The notes beneath the pieces were generated by a model. The model had not been told where the DNA came from and ran no database searches. It worked only from the letters and a program-made list of their open reading frames with translations. Positions 27,922 to 35,621 of a DNA stretch of 64,000 nt are shown one piece after another (position 1 is the stretch's first letter; each line of letters starts with the position of its first letter). The DNA comes from Thermocrispum municipale DSM 44069 (GTDB lineage Bacteria > Actinomycetota > Actinomycetes > Mycobacteriales > Pseudonocardiaceae): contig NZ_ATYT01000004.1 in NCBI RefSeq assembly GCF_000427825.1, positions 85,399-149,398 of the forward strand, in the 5' to 3' direction. Position numbers and translations under genes: made by a program.

Positions 27922-29049
27922 TCAACTGTAGGCCTGCCCGGAGCGTTCCGGCAGTTCAGGACCGCGAGCAAGCCCGGAAGGCCACGCGGGATGGACGTCG
28001 ACCGCGGTCGCTTTCACCACGACCGTGACGGGTGTGCCGGGTTCCAGCGCCAAGTCGGCCACCGCAGCGGGCGTCAGATCCGCGGCCAATCCCCCCGCCC
28101 AGCCGGCGGCCGCTTGCGTGCGCAGCCGGATCACCGGCCCGTGCGGCTCCAACGCCGCCACGACGGCATCGGCGGTGTTGCGCGGGCTCCCGGGGACGCG
28201 CCCATCCCGCGGGTACACCGAGACCGCGGACGGGGCGAACACCGCAACGGCAGGCGAATTCTGCTCGGTGTCGGCGGCGTGCAGGCCATGGAGCAGGGCG
28301 CCGTCCGCCGTGCGCAGGCCGCCCTCGACGGCCTCGCCCGCGACCAGGTTCAACCCGGCCAACCGCGCCGCGAACGGCGTCCGCGGAGCGGACAGCACGC
28401 GCTGCGTCGGCCCGTGTTCGACGACACGACCGTTTGCCAGGACCACGGCGGTGTCGGCCAACGCCAGGGCGTCCAGCGGGTCGTGTGTCACCAGGACTGT
28501 CACTCGCCCGGTGTTCGTACGCAGCACATCGCGCAGGAGGCCGCGCATCGCAGGGGCGGCGTCGACGTCCAGCGCTGCCAGCGGTTCGTCGAGCAGCAGC
28601 AGCTCGGGATCAGTGGCCAGCGCACGGGCCAGCGCCACTCGCTGCGCCTGGCCGCCGGACAGCTGCGCCGGCCTGCGATCGGCCAACTCGGCAGCATCGA
28701 CGGCGGCCAGCCACCGGTCGGCCAGTTCGCGCGCTTGACGGCGGCGCGCACCCGCCGCCCGTGGGCCGAAGGCCACGTTGTCCCGCACGTTCAGGTGCGG
28801 AAACAGCAGCGGTCGCTGACGGAGGACACCGACCCGTCGACGGTATGGCGGCAGCAAGCTGAGCTCTCGGCCGTCGAGCCGAACGGACGTCTCCGGCGAA
28901 TGCAGCAACCCGGCGAGGCAGTCCAGCAGCGTCGACTTGCCCGCGCCGTTGTGGCCGAGCACGGCGACGACGTGTCCCGGTTCGGCGGACAGCTCCACGG
29001 ACAGCTCGAACTGCCCCCGCACCGCACGGACCACGGCGTGCAGCGTCAT
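27922..29049 (-). CDS. modC: Molybdate ABC transporter ATPase
   Basis: 375 residues. Walker [10 protein letters not shown], signature [15 protein letters not shown], Walker [13 protein letters not shown] and H-loop VLVTHD are intact; the C-terminal ~130 residues carry a TOBE/Mop-like oxyanion-binding region ending in [12 protein letters not shown]. It powers molybdate import with ModB and ModA. Its ATG overlaps the modB stop (ATGA). Confidence 0.93.
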   Translation of the reverse strand: MTLHAVVRAVRGQFELSVELSAEPGHVVAVLGHNGAGKSTLLDCLAGLLHSPETSVRLDGRELSLLPPYRRRVGVLRQRPLLFPHLNVRDNVAFGPRAAGARRRQARELADRWLAAVDAAELADRRPAQLSGGQAQRVALARALATDPELLLLDEPLAALDVDAAPAMRGLLRDVLRTNTGRVTVLVTHDPLDALALADTAVVLANGRVVEHGPTQRVLSAPRTPFAARLAGLNLVAGEAVEGGLRTADGALLHGLHAADTEQNSPAVAVFAPSAVSVYPRDGRVPGSPRNTADAVVAALEPHGPVIRLRTQAAAGWAGGLAADLTPAAVADLALEPGTPVTVVVKATAVDVHPAWPSGLARGPELPERSGQAYS

Positions 29050-29855
29050 GGCCGCACCCCATCGGTCATCCGGCGCCCGGAGGCCATGATCACCACGATG
29101 GCCACCACGATCAGCAGCAACGACAACGCCACCGCGCTGTCCACGTCCGCTTCGGCCCGCGCATACACCTCCAGAGGCAGCGTTCGCGTCACCGCCTGCA
29201 GGCTGCCCGCGAACGTGATCGTCGCGCCGAATTCACCGAGCGCGCGAGCGAAGCTGAGCACCACACCGGAGCCGAGCGCGGGCAGCAGCAACGGCAGCGT
29301 CACGCGGGTGAAGACGACCCACGGGCTTGCTCCCAACGTCGCGGCGACCCGCTCGTACTGATCTCCCCCGGCACGGATGGCGCCATCCAGGCTGATCACC
29401 AGGAACGGCATCGCCACGAACGTCTGCGCCAGGACGACCGCGGCCGTGGTGAACGGGACACGCACGCCGGCGACGACGTCGAGCAGATAGCCGGCGAAGC
29501 CGTTCCGCCCGAGCAAATACAACAGCGCGAGGCCACCGACAACGGGAGGCATCACCAGCGGCAGCACGACGATCGCCCGCAGCACGCGAGCTCCGCGCCG
29601 GACCCGAGCCAACACCACCGCCAGCGGCACCCCGAGCAGTACGCACAGCAGTGTGGAGATGGCGGCGGTCACCAGTGACAGCTCGAGTGCATCCAGGGAG
29701 GCCGGCGAGGTCAACAGAGCGGGCAGCCGGGCGAAGTCGACGCGAAGCAGCAAACCGGCGACCGGCAGCACGATCAGCGCCAGCCCGACCACTGCGGGGA
29801 CCCACAGCAGTCGCGGCGAGCGCAGGCCGCTACGGAGCGTCGAATCCCGCGTCAC
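29046..29855 (-). CDS. modB: Molybdate ABC transporter permease
   Basis: 269 residues with about six membrane helices. The EAA-type coupling loop is visible as [14 protein letters not shown]-like sequence ([23 protein letters not shown] in part), followed by [14 protein letters not shown], typical of ModB/CysT permeases. Its start lies 26 bases inside the 3' end of modA, indicating tight translational coupling; an internal start slightly downstream is possible. Confidence 0.92.
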   Translation of the reverse strand: MTRDSTLRSGLRSPRLLWVPAVVGLALIVLPVAGLLLRVDFARLPALLTSPASLDALELSLVTAAISTLLCVLLGVPLAVVLARVRRGARVLRAIVVLPLVMPPVVGGLALLYLLGRNGFAGYLLDVVAGVRVPFTTAAVVLAQTFVAMPFLVISLDGAIRAGGDQYERVAATLGASPWVVFTRVTLPLLLPALGSGVVLSFARALGEFGATITFAGSLQAVTRTLPLEVYARAEADVDSAVALSLLLIVVAIVVIMASGRRMTDGVRP

Positions 29856-30567
29856 GGAGCACCCGCTGCCCTTCGTCGCTCAGAACGAATTGCACGAACT
29901 GTCGCGCCAGCTTGTTCTCGGCGGCCTCCCGCAGCATCACGATCGGGTACGAGTTCGCTGCCGCGTCCGCCCCGGCGATCGGTACCCCGTCGACCTTGTC
30001 GTCGGCGGCGCGCACATCCGTGACGTACACCAGTCCGGCGTCCGCCTCGCCCGTAGCGACCTTGCCGAGCACCGACTTCACGTCCGGCTCCTCACTCGCC
30101 GGCTCGAGCTGCACCTGCGCGGCGGTCGTCAGCGCGCGAGCTGCCCGGCCGCACGGCACCTCGGCAGCGCACATGACCACCGTCAGGTCGTCTTTTCGCA
30201 GGTCAGCAAGACCCTTGAGGCCCATCGGGTTACCTGGCGGCACGGCGATGGTCAGCCGGTTGCGCGCGAACACCCGCGGCTTGCCGTCAGCGAGACGCGC
30301 CGCGGTCACCTTCGCCATCGCCTTCTCGTCGGCCGCCGCGAAAACCTCCGCCGGTGCTCCCTCGACGATCTGCTCCGCCAGCCGGGACGACCCGCCGAAG
30401 CTCAGCCGCACATCGACGCCGTCGTGCTGCGCTTCGAACTTCTTCGCCAGCTGCTCGAAGGTCTCGGTCAGCGATGCCGCGGCGAACACCGTCACCGTGC
30501 GTGTGGCCTCCGCCGGGGAGCAGGCCGCCAGGAGCGCCGCGGCCAGAGCCAGCGCGACGGTTCTCAT
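29830..30567 (-). CDS. modA: Molybdate-binding lipoprotein
   Basis: 245 residues from the ATG of [16 protein letters not shown]; the lipobox LAAC puts the lipidated Cys at 16. Periplasmic-type class II binding protein: [59 protein letters not shown] and AGLVYVTDV are the ModA blocks that hold the oxyanion. Start overlaps the stop of the Mop-domain regulator (ATGA). Confidence 0.93.
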   Translation of the reverse strand: MRTVALALAAALLAACSPAEATRTVTVFAAASLTETFEQLAKKFEAQHDGVDVRLSFGGSSRLAEQIVEGAPAEVFAAADEKAMAKVTAARLADGKPRVFARNRLTIAVPPGNPMGLKGLADLRKDDLTVVMCAAEVPCGRAARALTTAAQVQLEPASEEPDVKSVLGKVATGEADAGLVYVTDVRAADDKVDGVPIAGADAAANSYPIVMLREAAENKLARQFVQFVLSDEGQRVLRDAGFDAP

Positions 30568-30971
30568 GCCGACCTCCGCTGCGGGGTCTCCACCACGACG
30601 GTGGTGGCCTTGACAACGGCAACAGCCAACGAGCCGGGACGCAGGCCGAGTTCGCGGACCGCCTCGGAGCTCATCAGGGAGACCACCCGGTGCGGCCCGC
30701 ACTGCAGTTCGACCTGTGCCATCACGGTGTCGGTGACGACATCGGTGACCAGACCGACGAACCGATTGCGGGCCGACCGGTTCACTTCCGACGGGTCCGC
30801 CACCTCGGCCGCGTACTTGCGGGCCCGCGCCGCCAGCTCCTCGCCGTCGATCACCGCGCGCCCCGCGGCGTCCGTGGTCGCGGTCAACTCGCCCGCCTTG
30901 ACCCAGCGGCGCACCGTGTCGTCGCTGACGGCCAGCAGCCGGGCCGCTTCTGAGATCCGATACTGCGGCAC
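30564..30971 (-). CDS. Molybdenum-responsive regulator: excisionase-type HTH plus Mop/TOBE domain
   Basis: 135 residues from a GTG. The N-terminal ~50 (YRISEAARLLAVSDDTVRRWVKAGELTA) form a MerR/excisionase-like helix-turn-helix. The C-terminal ~68 (SARNRFVGLVTDVVTDTVMAQVELQCG... VSLMSSEAVRELGLRPGSLAVAVVKATTVVVE) form a Mop domain that binds molybdate. This pairing is common in actinobacterial and delta-proteobacterial mod operons. No ribosome site; a -10 like TAAACT ends 7 bases before the GTG, so the message is probably leaderless. First gene of the mod operon. Confidence 0.88.
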   Translation of the reverse strand: MPQYRISEAARLLAVSDDTVRRWVKAGELTATTDAAGRAVIDGEELAARARKYAAEVADPSEVNRSARNRFVGLVTDVVTDTVMAQVELQCGPHRVVSLMSSEAVRELGLRPGSLAVAVVKATTVVVETPQRRSA

Positions 30972-30982
30972 AAAATGGAGTT

Positions 30983-30996
30983 TAGATCCGCATCTA
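30983..30996. promoter_or_regulatory. Candidate operator between the mod operon and moaA
   Basis: TAGAT-CCGC-ATCTA, a perfect 5-base inverted repeat with 4-base spacer. It overlaps the predicted -10 hexamer (30979-30984, minus strand) of the mod regulator and lies about 100 bases before moaA, so one site could serve both directions. Binding by the Mop-domain regulator is inferred from position. Confidence 0.4.
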
Positions 30997-31096
30997 CGGA
31001 ATAATCCACGGCTAATCGTCCGCAAGACCGAATCAGCTGCTCACGGCGCGGAAATCACTGGCGCGCACCCATTGCCCTCGCAGCTACCCTGGGGGT

Positions 31097-32164
31097 GTGA
31101 CGGTCATCAACCTCGGAATCCCGCGCATGGTGCGCGACTACGGCGGAGGCGACATGGCTGGCCGCCCGGACACCCCGGGGTTGATCGACAAGTTCGGCCG
31201 GGTGGCCACGGATCTACGCGTGTCGCTGACCGATCGATGCAATCTGCGCTGCAGCTACTGCATGCCCGCGGAGGGCCTCGACTGGCTGCCGAGGGAGGAC
31301 ATCCTCACCGACGAGGAGTTGCTGCGGGTCCTGCGCGTGGCCGTGCAGATGCTCGGCGTCACCGACATCCGCCTGACCGGCGGGGAGCCGCTGCTGCGGC
31401 GCGGGCTCGAGGACCTGGTCGCCGAGATCACCGCGCTGCGGCCGCGCCCGCGCGTGGCGATGACCACCAACGGCATCGGCCTGGCCAAGCGAGCCCCCGC
31501 ACTGGCCGCCGCCGGTCTTGACCGCATCAACGTCTCGCTGGACACGATCGACCGGCAGACGTTCACCGAGATCACCCGACGGGACCGGCTGCACCACGTG
31601 CTGGACGGCTTGCGCGCCGCCCAGGAGGCCGGGTTGCGCCCGGTGAAGGTCAACGCCGTCCTGCTGCGCGGGGTCAACGACCACCAGGCGTGCTCACTGC
31701 TGCGGTTCTGCCTCGAGCACGGCTACCACCTGCGGTTCATCGAACAGATGCCGCTGGATGCCCAGCACCAGTGGGATCGCGCGTCGATGATCACCGCCGA
31801 GGAGATCCTGCAGATCCTCTCCCGGGAGTTCTCGCTGCAGCCGAGCGACCAGGAGCGGGGCGCCGCGCCGGCCGAGCGATGGCTGGTCGACGGCGGCCCC
31901 GGTGAGGTCGGCGTCATCGCCTCGGTCACGCGACCGTTCTGCCAGGCCTGCAACCGCACGCGGCTGACCGCCGACGGTTCGCTGCGCTCGTGCCTGTTCA
32001 GTACGGACGAGGCCGATCTACGCACCGTGTTGCGCAACGGCGGCTCGGACGAGGACATCGCCAACGTGTGGCGCGCCACCATGTGGGCCAAGGGGCCGGG
32101 GCACGAGATCAACTCCGAGGGGTTCGCGCAGCCGCTGCGCCCGATGAGCGCGATCGGCGGGTGA
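31097..32164 (+). CDS. moaA: GTP 3',8-cyclase (molybdenum cofactor biosynthesis protein A)
   Basis: 355 residues. Radical-SAM enzyme that starts molybdopterin synthesis from GTP. Motifs: CNLRCSYC (N-terminal 4Fe-4S cluster), LTGGEPLLR, and the C-terminal cluster cysteines CQACNRTRLTADGSLRSC; the protein ends in Gly-Gly, needed for activity in MoaA. An N-terminal ~20 residues may be extra; an internal ATG (MAGRPDTPG) 57 bases downstream is an alternative start. moaD begins 1 base after the stop. Confidence 0.96.
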   Translation: MTVINLGIPRMVRDYGGGDMAGRPDTPGLIDKFGRVATDLRVSLTDRCNLRCSYCMPAEGLDWLPREDILTDEELLRVLRVAVQMLGVTDIRLTGGEPLLRRGLEDLVAEITALRPRPRVAMTTNGIGLAKRAPALAAAGLDRINVSLDTIDRQTFTEITRRDRLHHVLDGLRAAQEAGLRPVKVNAVLLRGVNDHQACSLLRFCLEHGYHLRFIEQMPLDAQHQWDRASMITAEEILQILSREFSLQPSDQERGAAPAERWLVDGGPGEVGVIASVTRPFCQACNRTRLTADGSLRSCLFSTDEADLRTVLRNGGSDEDIANVWRATMWAKGPGHEINSEGFAQPLRPMSAIGG

Positions 32165-32165
32165 C

Positions 32166-32420
32166 ATGCTCAAGGTCCAGGTCAACTTCTTCGCGTCGGC
32201 CCGTGCCGCGGCGGGCACCGACTCGGAAGCCATCGCACTGCCGGACGGCGCCACGGTGAACGATCTGATCGCGCGCCTGGCCGCCGATCACCCCGGCAAG
32301 CTGGAGAAGGTGTTGACCGTGGCCAGCTTCCTGATCAACGGTGTGGCGACCACCGACCGCTCGCGAACGCTGCCCGACGGCGCCCAGGTGGACGTGCTCC
32401 CACCATTCGCAGGTGGCTGA
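32166..32420 (+). CDS. moaD: Molybdopterin synthase small subunit
   Basis: 84 residues, ubiquitin-like beta-grasp protein ending PPFAGG, whose terminal Gly-Gly carries the thiocarboxylate sulfur used by MoaE to make molybdopterin. Middle part TVNDLIARLAADHP is typical. Cotranscribed with moaA. The partner MoaE is encoded as a fusion 2 kb away. Confidence 0.94.
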   Translation: MLKVQVNFFASARAAAGTDSEAIALPDGATVNDLIARLAADHPGKLEKVLTVASFLINGVATTDRSRTLPDGAQVDVLPPFAGG

Positions 32421-32639
32421 GTGCCCGGGGCGAAGTACTCCACCCACTCGTCCGAACGCCGTCACACCCTCACCCACGAAGGGCGTAACGAGCGGAAGAG
32501 TACGTGAGCTAAACCTCACCCAGCGTAATTGATCTCGGCAAGGCTACAAGCTGGTAACGACGCTCTGAACTGCGGAAACGCCGGGATCGTCGGTGAGAAA
32601 TCTTCGTTACTATGATCTAGATCACGCTTCGTTTCATTT

Positions 32640-32829
32640 CCGTTATCGAATCCGATTACGTACCGTCGATGCTCGGTCGGCCCCGAACCGACCGCACAAC
32701 CGGGGTTCCGCTCGCCATGCCCTGTCCGGTGGAGCCCCGAACCCATCCCCCGAACGAAAGAACTCCGGGACAGGGACGCGCGGGTTGACCCCTGCTGAGT
32801 CGGCGGCGCGGAGGTACGAGTACGTCCCT
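32640..32829 (+). promoter_or_regulatory. Structured rpfA leader, candidate c-di-AMP (ydaO/yuaA-type) riboswitch
   Basis: The 409-base gap before rpfA holds several stable pairings: CGGTCGG/CCGACCG (32674-32694), CCCTGTCC (32720-32727) with GGACAGGG (32768-32775), and AGGGACG (32772-32778) with CGTCCCT (32823-32829), the last two sharing bases and thus excluding each other. The last pairing encloses the ribosome site GGAGG (32810-32814). GAATCC near the 5' end and AACTCCGG near the 3' end recall conserved ydaO segments. Rpf genes in actinobacteria, including M. tuberculosis rpfA, are known to have this riboswitch. I could not align the full consensus, so the class is provisional. Confidence 0.45.
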
Positions 32830-33495
32830 ATGTCTTATCGAGGCAAGCATCGAAAGCCGTCCACTGTAAGTCGCAACCTTGCTCGCGTGGCCGCGACCGG
32901 CATGGCCGTCGGTGCGCCGCTGGCGATCGCCGCGACCCCGGCCAACGCTGCCGAGTACAACCCGAACTGGGACATGCTCGCCCAGTGTGAGAGCAGCGGG
33001 AACTGGGCCACCAACACCGGCAACGGGTACTACGGTGGTCTGCAGTTCTCCGCGAGCACCTGGCAGGCCTACGGCGGCCAGGGCATGCCGCACCAGGCCT
33101 CCAAGCAGGAGCAGATCCGCATCGCGGAGAAGGTCCTCGCCGCACAGGGCCCGAACGCATGGCCCGCCTGCTCGGCCAAGACCGGCTGGTTCAACGCCGG
33201 TGGTGGCGGCCAGAGCTACCAGGGCACCAACACCGAGGGTGGTGGCGCTCAGGAGCAGCCGCAGCAGAAGCAGCAGAAGACCGAGGAGCAGGCCCCGAAG
33301 GCCGCCCCGGAGCGTGCCCGCGTGACCAAGTCGAACCCGAACGGCGACTACACCGTCCGCAAGGGCGACACGCTGTCGGAGATCGCGGCGAAGAAGCACG
33401 TCAAGGGCGGCTGGAAGAAGCTGCACGAGCTGAACGAGGACTACATCGGCGACCCGGACCTGATCCTGGTCGGCCAGAAGATCGCGACCAAGTGA
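32830..33495 (+). CDS. rpfA: Resuscitation-promoting factor with LysM domain
   Basis: 221 residues. Signal peptide with cleavage near ANA-AE (40/41). The Rpf transglycosylase-like domain (about 42-122) has the catalytic Glu54 in LAQCESSGNWATNTGNGYYGGLQ-type sequence, plus conserved Cys53 and Cys114 for the disulfide. A Gln/Lys/Glu-rich linker leads to a LysM module (about 173-221, YTVRKGDTLSEIAAKK... LILVGQKI) that binds peptidoglycan. Secreted muralytic enzyme that stimulates regrowth of dormant cells. Expression is probably set by the long structured leader. Confidence 0.93.
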   Translation: MSYRGKHRKPSTVSRNLARVAATGMAVGAPLAIAATPANAAEYNPNWDMLAQCESSGNWATNTGNGYYGGLQFSASTWQAYGGQGMPHQASKQEQIRIAEKVLAAQGPNAWPACSAKTGWFNAGGGGQSYQGTNTEGGGAQEQPQQKQQKTEEQAPKAAPERARVTKSNPNGDYTVRKGDTLSEIAAKKHVKGGWKKLHELNEDYIGDPDLILVGQKIATK

Positions 33496-33505
33496 TCTGA
33501 CCCGG

Positions 33506-33538
33506 AGGGGCCCGGCGGTGGGCGCATCGCGGGCCCCT
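33506..33538 (+). terminator. rpfA terminator hairpin
   Basis: AGGGGCCCG pairs with CGGGCCCCT around a 15-base loop, 10 bases after the rpfA stop, followed by TTCGCG. Confidence 0.75.
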
Positions 33539-33883
33539 TCGCGCTCCCCGTCCCCGCTGGGCCCCGACCCCAGGGCACCCGCCGGACAAGCTGCCGCAGG
33601 GCCTCAGTGGCTCTCTCAGAGCCGCTGAGCGGCCTTGGCGGTGGTGCGCCGGCCGGAGTCCCTGCGGGTTTCGGGGCTTTCAGCGCATCTATGAGGGTGC
33701 CGACGCGCCATGCTCCGCACCCCGGCCCCGCCCCGCGCACGCTCGCCTGAAGGCCGCCCAGCACACGCTCGAGCCCACCCCGGGCACGCTCGCACATCTC
33801 GAGGTCCCGCCGCGCGCACGCTCACGCCCTCTCGAGGCTCCGCCCCGGGGCCGCGCGCCGGCCTCGCGGCGAGTCGCCGAAAC
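33539..33883. other. Gene-free, GC-rich stretch with irregular short repeats
   Basis: No convincing gene on either strand. Between about 33725 and 33835 the words GCACGCTCG and CTCGAGG recur several times at uneven spacing. It leads directly into the 42-base tandem repeats. Confidence 0.5.
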
Positions 33884-34082
33884 CCGTCGAGGACGCGGGC
33901 GCGCTACAGGCCGAATCGACCAGTGCCGTCGAGGACGCGGGCGCGCAACGGGCCGAGTCAACCAGCACTGTCGACGGGCGCGCTACACGCCGACCAGAAC
34001 GGTCGAGGACGCGGGCGCGCCGCACGCCGAGTCGACCAGAACCGTCGAGGAAGTCGGCGCGGCCTTACGGCGAGTTGACCCA
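33884..34082. repeat. 42-base tandem repeats (four to five units) at the 3' end of mog-moaE
   Basis: Units begin at 33884, 33926, 33968, 34000 and 34042. Each starts CCGTCGAGGACGCGGGCGCG or a variant and ends near CCGAGTCGACCAGNN; the third unit lacks 10 bases. The fifth, most diverged, unit runs over the stop codon of the mog-moaE gene, and the repeat word GTCGACTCGGC resembles that gene's last codons. The array probably arose by tandem duplication of the gene's 3' end plus flanking DNA. Unit spacing of 42 is regular enough to vary in copy number between strains. Confidence 0.75.
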
Positions 34083-35054
34083 CTCGTCGGTGCCGTCGGT
34101 GAACTGCTGGTGCTTCCAGATCGGCAGCCGGGCCTTGGCCGTGTCGACCAGGTCCGCGCAGGCCGCGAAGGCTTCCCGCCGATGCGCCGCCGACACGGCG
34201 CACGCCAGCGCTACATCGCCGATGCTCAGATCCCCCACGCGGTGGCTGACCGCAACGGCCTTCATCTGCGGGTGTCGCGCGGCGACTTCGGCCACCACCG
34301 CGCGCAGGACGTCCTTGGCGGTGGGGTGGCCTTCGTAGTGCAGTGCGGCAACCGAACGGCCGCCGTCGTGGTTGCGAACTACCCCGGCGAACGACACCAC
34401 GGCCCCGGCCGCCTCGTCGGCGACCAGCCGCTCGTGCTCGGCCACGTCGAGGTCGTCCTCGCTGATCTCGACGAGGACCACGCGGGCGGTGCCGGACTCG
34501 GTCGTCGTGGGCTCAGCAGGCTGCTCAGCGACCTGCACGGCGGAACTCTGCTGCGTCTGCGGGTGATCCCCGCCGGCGAGCTGGGAGAGCGCGTGGTCGA
34601 GCACCCCGTCGAGGACCTCCAGACCGTCGGTGACCCCGCCACGTGATCCCGGCAGGTTGACGATCAGCGTGCGGCCCGCGACCCCGGCCAAGCCGCGCGA
34701 CAGCACCGCGGTCGGCACATCGGGCAGGCCGGCGCGACGAACGGCGTCGGCCAGGCCGGGAACCTGGTAGTCGAGCACCTCGGCGGTGACTTCCGGCGTG
34801 CGGTCCGTCGGCGAGATGCCGGTGCCGCCAGTCGTGATCACCACGTGCACTCGCGCGCCCACGGCCTCCCGCAGCGCGGCGCCCACCGGCTCACCGTCCG
34901 GCACGACCAACGGACCTTCGACGGCGAAGCCGCGCGCTGCGAGCCACTGGGCGATGATCGGACCGGTGCGGTCCGGATAGACCCCGGCGGCCGCGCGGTT
35001 CGACGCCACGATCACCCGTGCGCTGCGTGTCTGCTGGGCTTGATGGTCAGTCAC
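34065..35054 (-). CDS. Mog/MoaB-MoaE fusion: molybdopterin adenylyltransferase plus molybdopterin synthase large subunit
   Basis: 329 residues from a GTG that overlaps the moaC stop by 8 bases. N-terminal part (about 1-165) is a MogA/MoaB domain: VVITTGGTGISPTDRTPEV and LPGSRGGVTDGLEVL bind molybdopterin and carry the adenylylation function. After a Gln/Thr/Glu linker, the C-terminal ~145 residues are MoaE: GAVVSFAGVVRNHDGGRSV, LHYEGHPTA, HRVGDLSIGDVAL, AHRREAFAAC and PIWKHQQF with the catalytic Lys. These are separate genes in M. tuberculosis (mog, moaE2); fusion places two successive steps in one chain. Confidence 0.93.
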   Translation of the reverse strand: MTDHQAQQTRSARVIVASNRAAAGVYPDRTGPIIAQWLAARGFAVEGPLVVPDGEPVGAALREAVGARVHVVITTGGTGISPTDRTPEVTAEVLDYQVPGLADAVRRAGLPDVPTAVLSRGLAGVAGRTLIVNLPGSRGGVTDGLEVLDGVLDHALSQLAGGDHPQTQQSSAVQVAEQPAEPTTTESGTARVVLVEISEDDLDVAEHERLVADEAAGAVVSFAGVVRNHDGGRSVAALHYEGHPTAKDVLRAVVAEVAARHPQMKAVAVSHRVGDLSIGDVALACAVSAAHRREAFAACADLVDTAKARLPIWKHQQFTDGTDEWVNSP

Positions 35055-35517
35055 GAGTCCACACACCCCGCTTTCCGCCTTCCTTGCGGTCCAGCTGCAC
35101 GGCATCGAGCGTCGCCGCCGGGTCGACCGCCTTGATCATGTCGTGCACGGTCAGCCCGGCCACCGCCACCGCGGTGAGCGCCTCCATCTCCACCCCGGTG
35201 CGGTCGGTCGTCTTCACGGTGGCCACGATGCGCACCTCCGCTTCACCGAGCTCGAAGTCGACCGTGACACCGGAGATGGCCAGCGGATGGCACAGCGGAA
35301 TCAGCTCCGGCGTGCGTTTGGCGCCCATGATGCCCGCGATCCGCGCGGTCGCCAGCGCGTCGCCCTTCGGCAGCCCGCCTTCGCTGATCAGGCCGATGAC
35401 CTCGGGCGTCGTCCGCACCACACCGGACGCCACCGCCGTCCGGGAGGACTCGGCCTTACCGGATACGTCGACCATGCGGGCCGCGCCCGCTGCGTCGAGG
35501 TGACTCAACTCGCTCAC
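35047..35517 (-). CDS. moaC: Cyclic pyranopterin monophosphate synthase
   Basis: 156 residues. Completes the step started by MoaA. Conserved blocks: HLDAAGAARMVDVSGK, ARIAGIMGAKRTPELIPLCHPLAIS (with active-site Lys and His), EVRIVATVKTTDRTGVEMEALTAV in part, and TVHDMIKAVDP. Upstream gene of the mog-moaE fusion in a two-gene minus-strand unit. Confidence 0.95.
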   Translation of the reverse strand: MSELSHLDAAGAARMVDVSGKAESSRTAVASGVVRTTPEVIGLISEGGLPKGDALATARIAGIMGAKRTPELIPLCHPLAISGVTVDFELGEAEVRIVATVKTTDRTGVEMEALTAVAVAGLTVHDMIKAVDPAATLDAVQLDRKEGGKRGVWTRD

Positions 35518-35621
35518 ATATGCAGGCTACTGCCGCGCAGTGCGCGTGGACGGAGCCAGTTCACCGGGTACCACGCGCACGAGCTACGTGGCCGACGAAT
35601 GGTCCCGGCCGGCGGACGCGA

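Noticed and set aside
30972-31096. Molybdenum cofactor (Moco) riboswitch before moaA
   Set aside because: Only 125 bases separate moaA from the mod regulator, and the expected long multi-helix structure is not visible.
33884-34082. CRISPR-like repeats
   Set aside because: Units are contiguous with no unique spacers, and no cas gene is present. It is a tandem repeat.
27922-35517. Biosynthetic gene cluster
   Set aside because: The clustered genes are explained by molybdate uptake and cofactor synthesis; no PKS, NRPS or tailoring enzymes are present.
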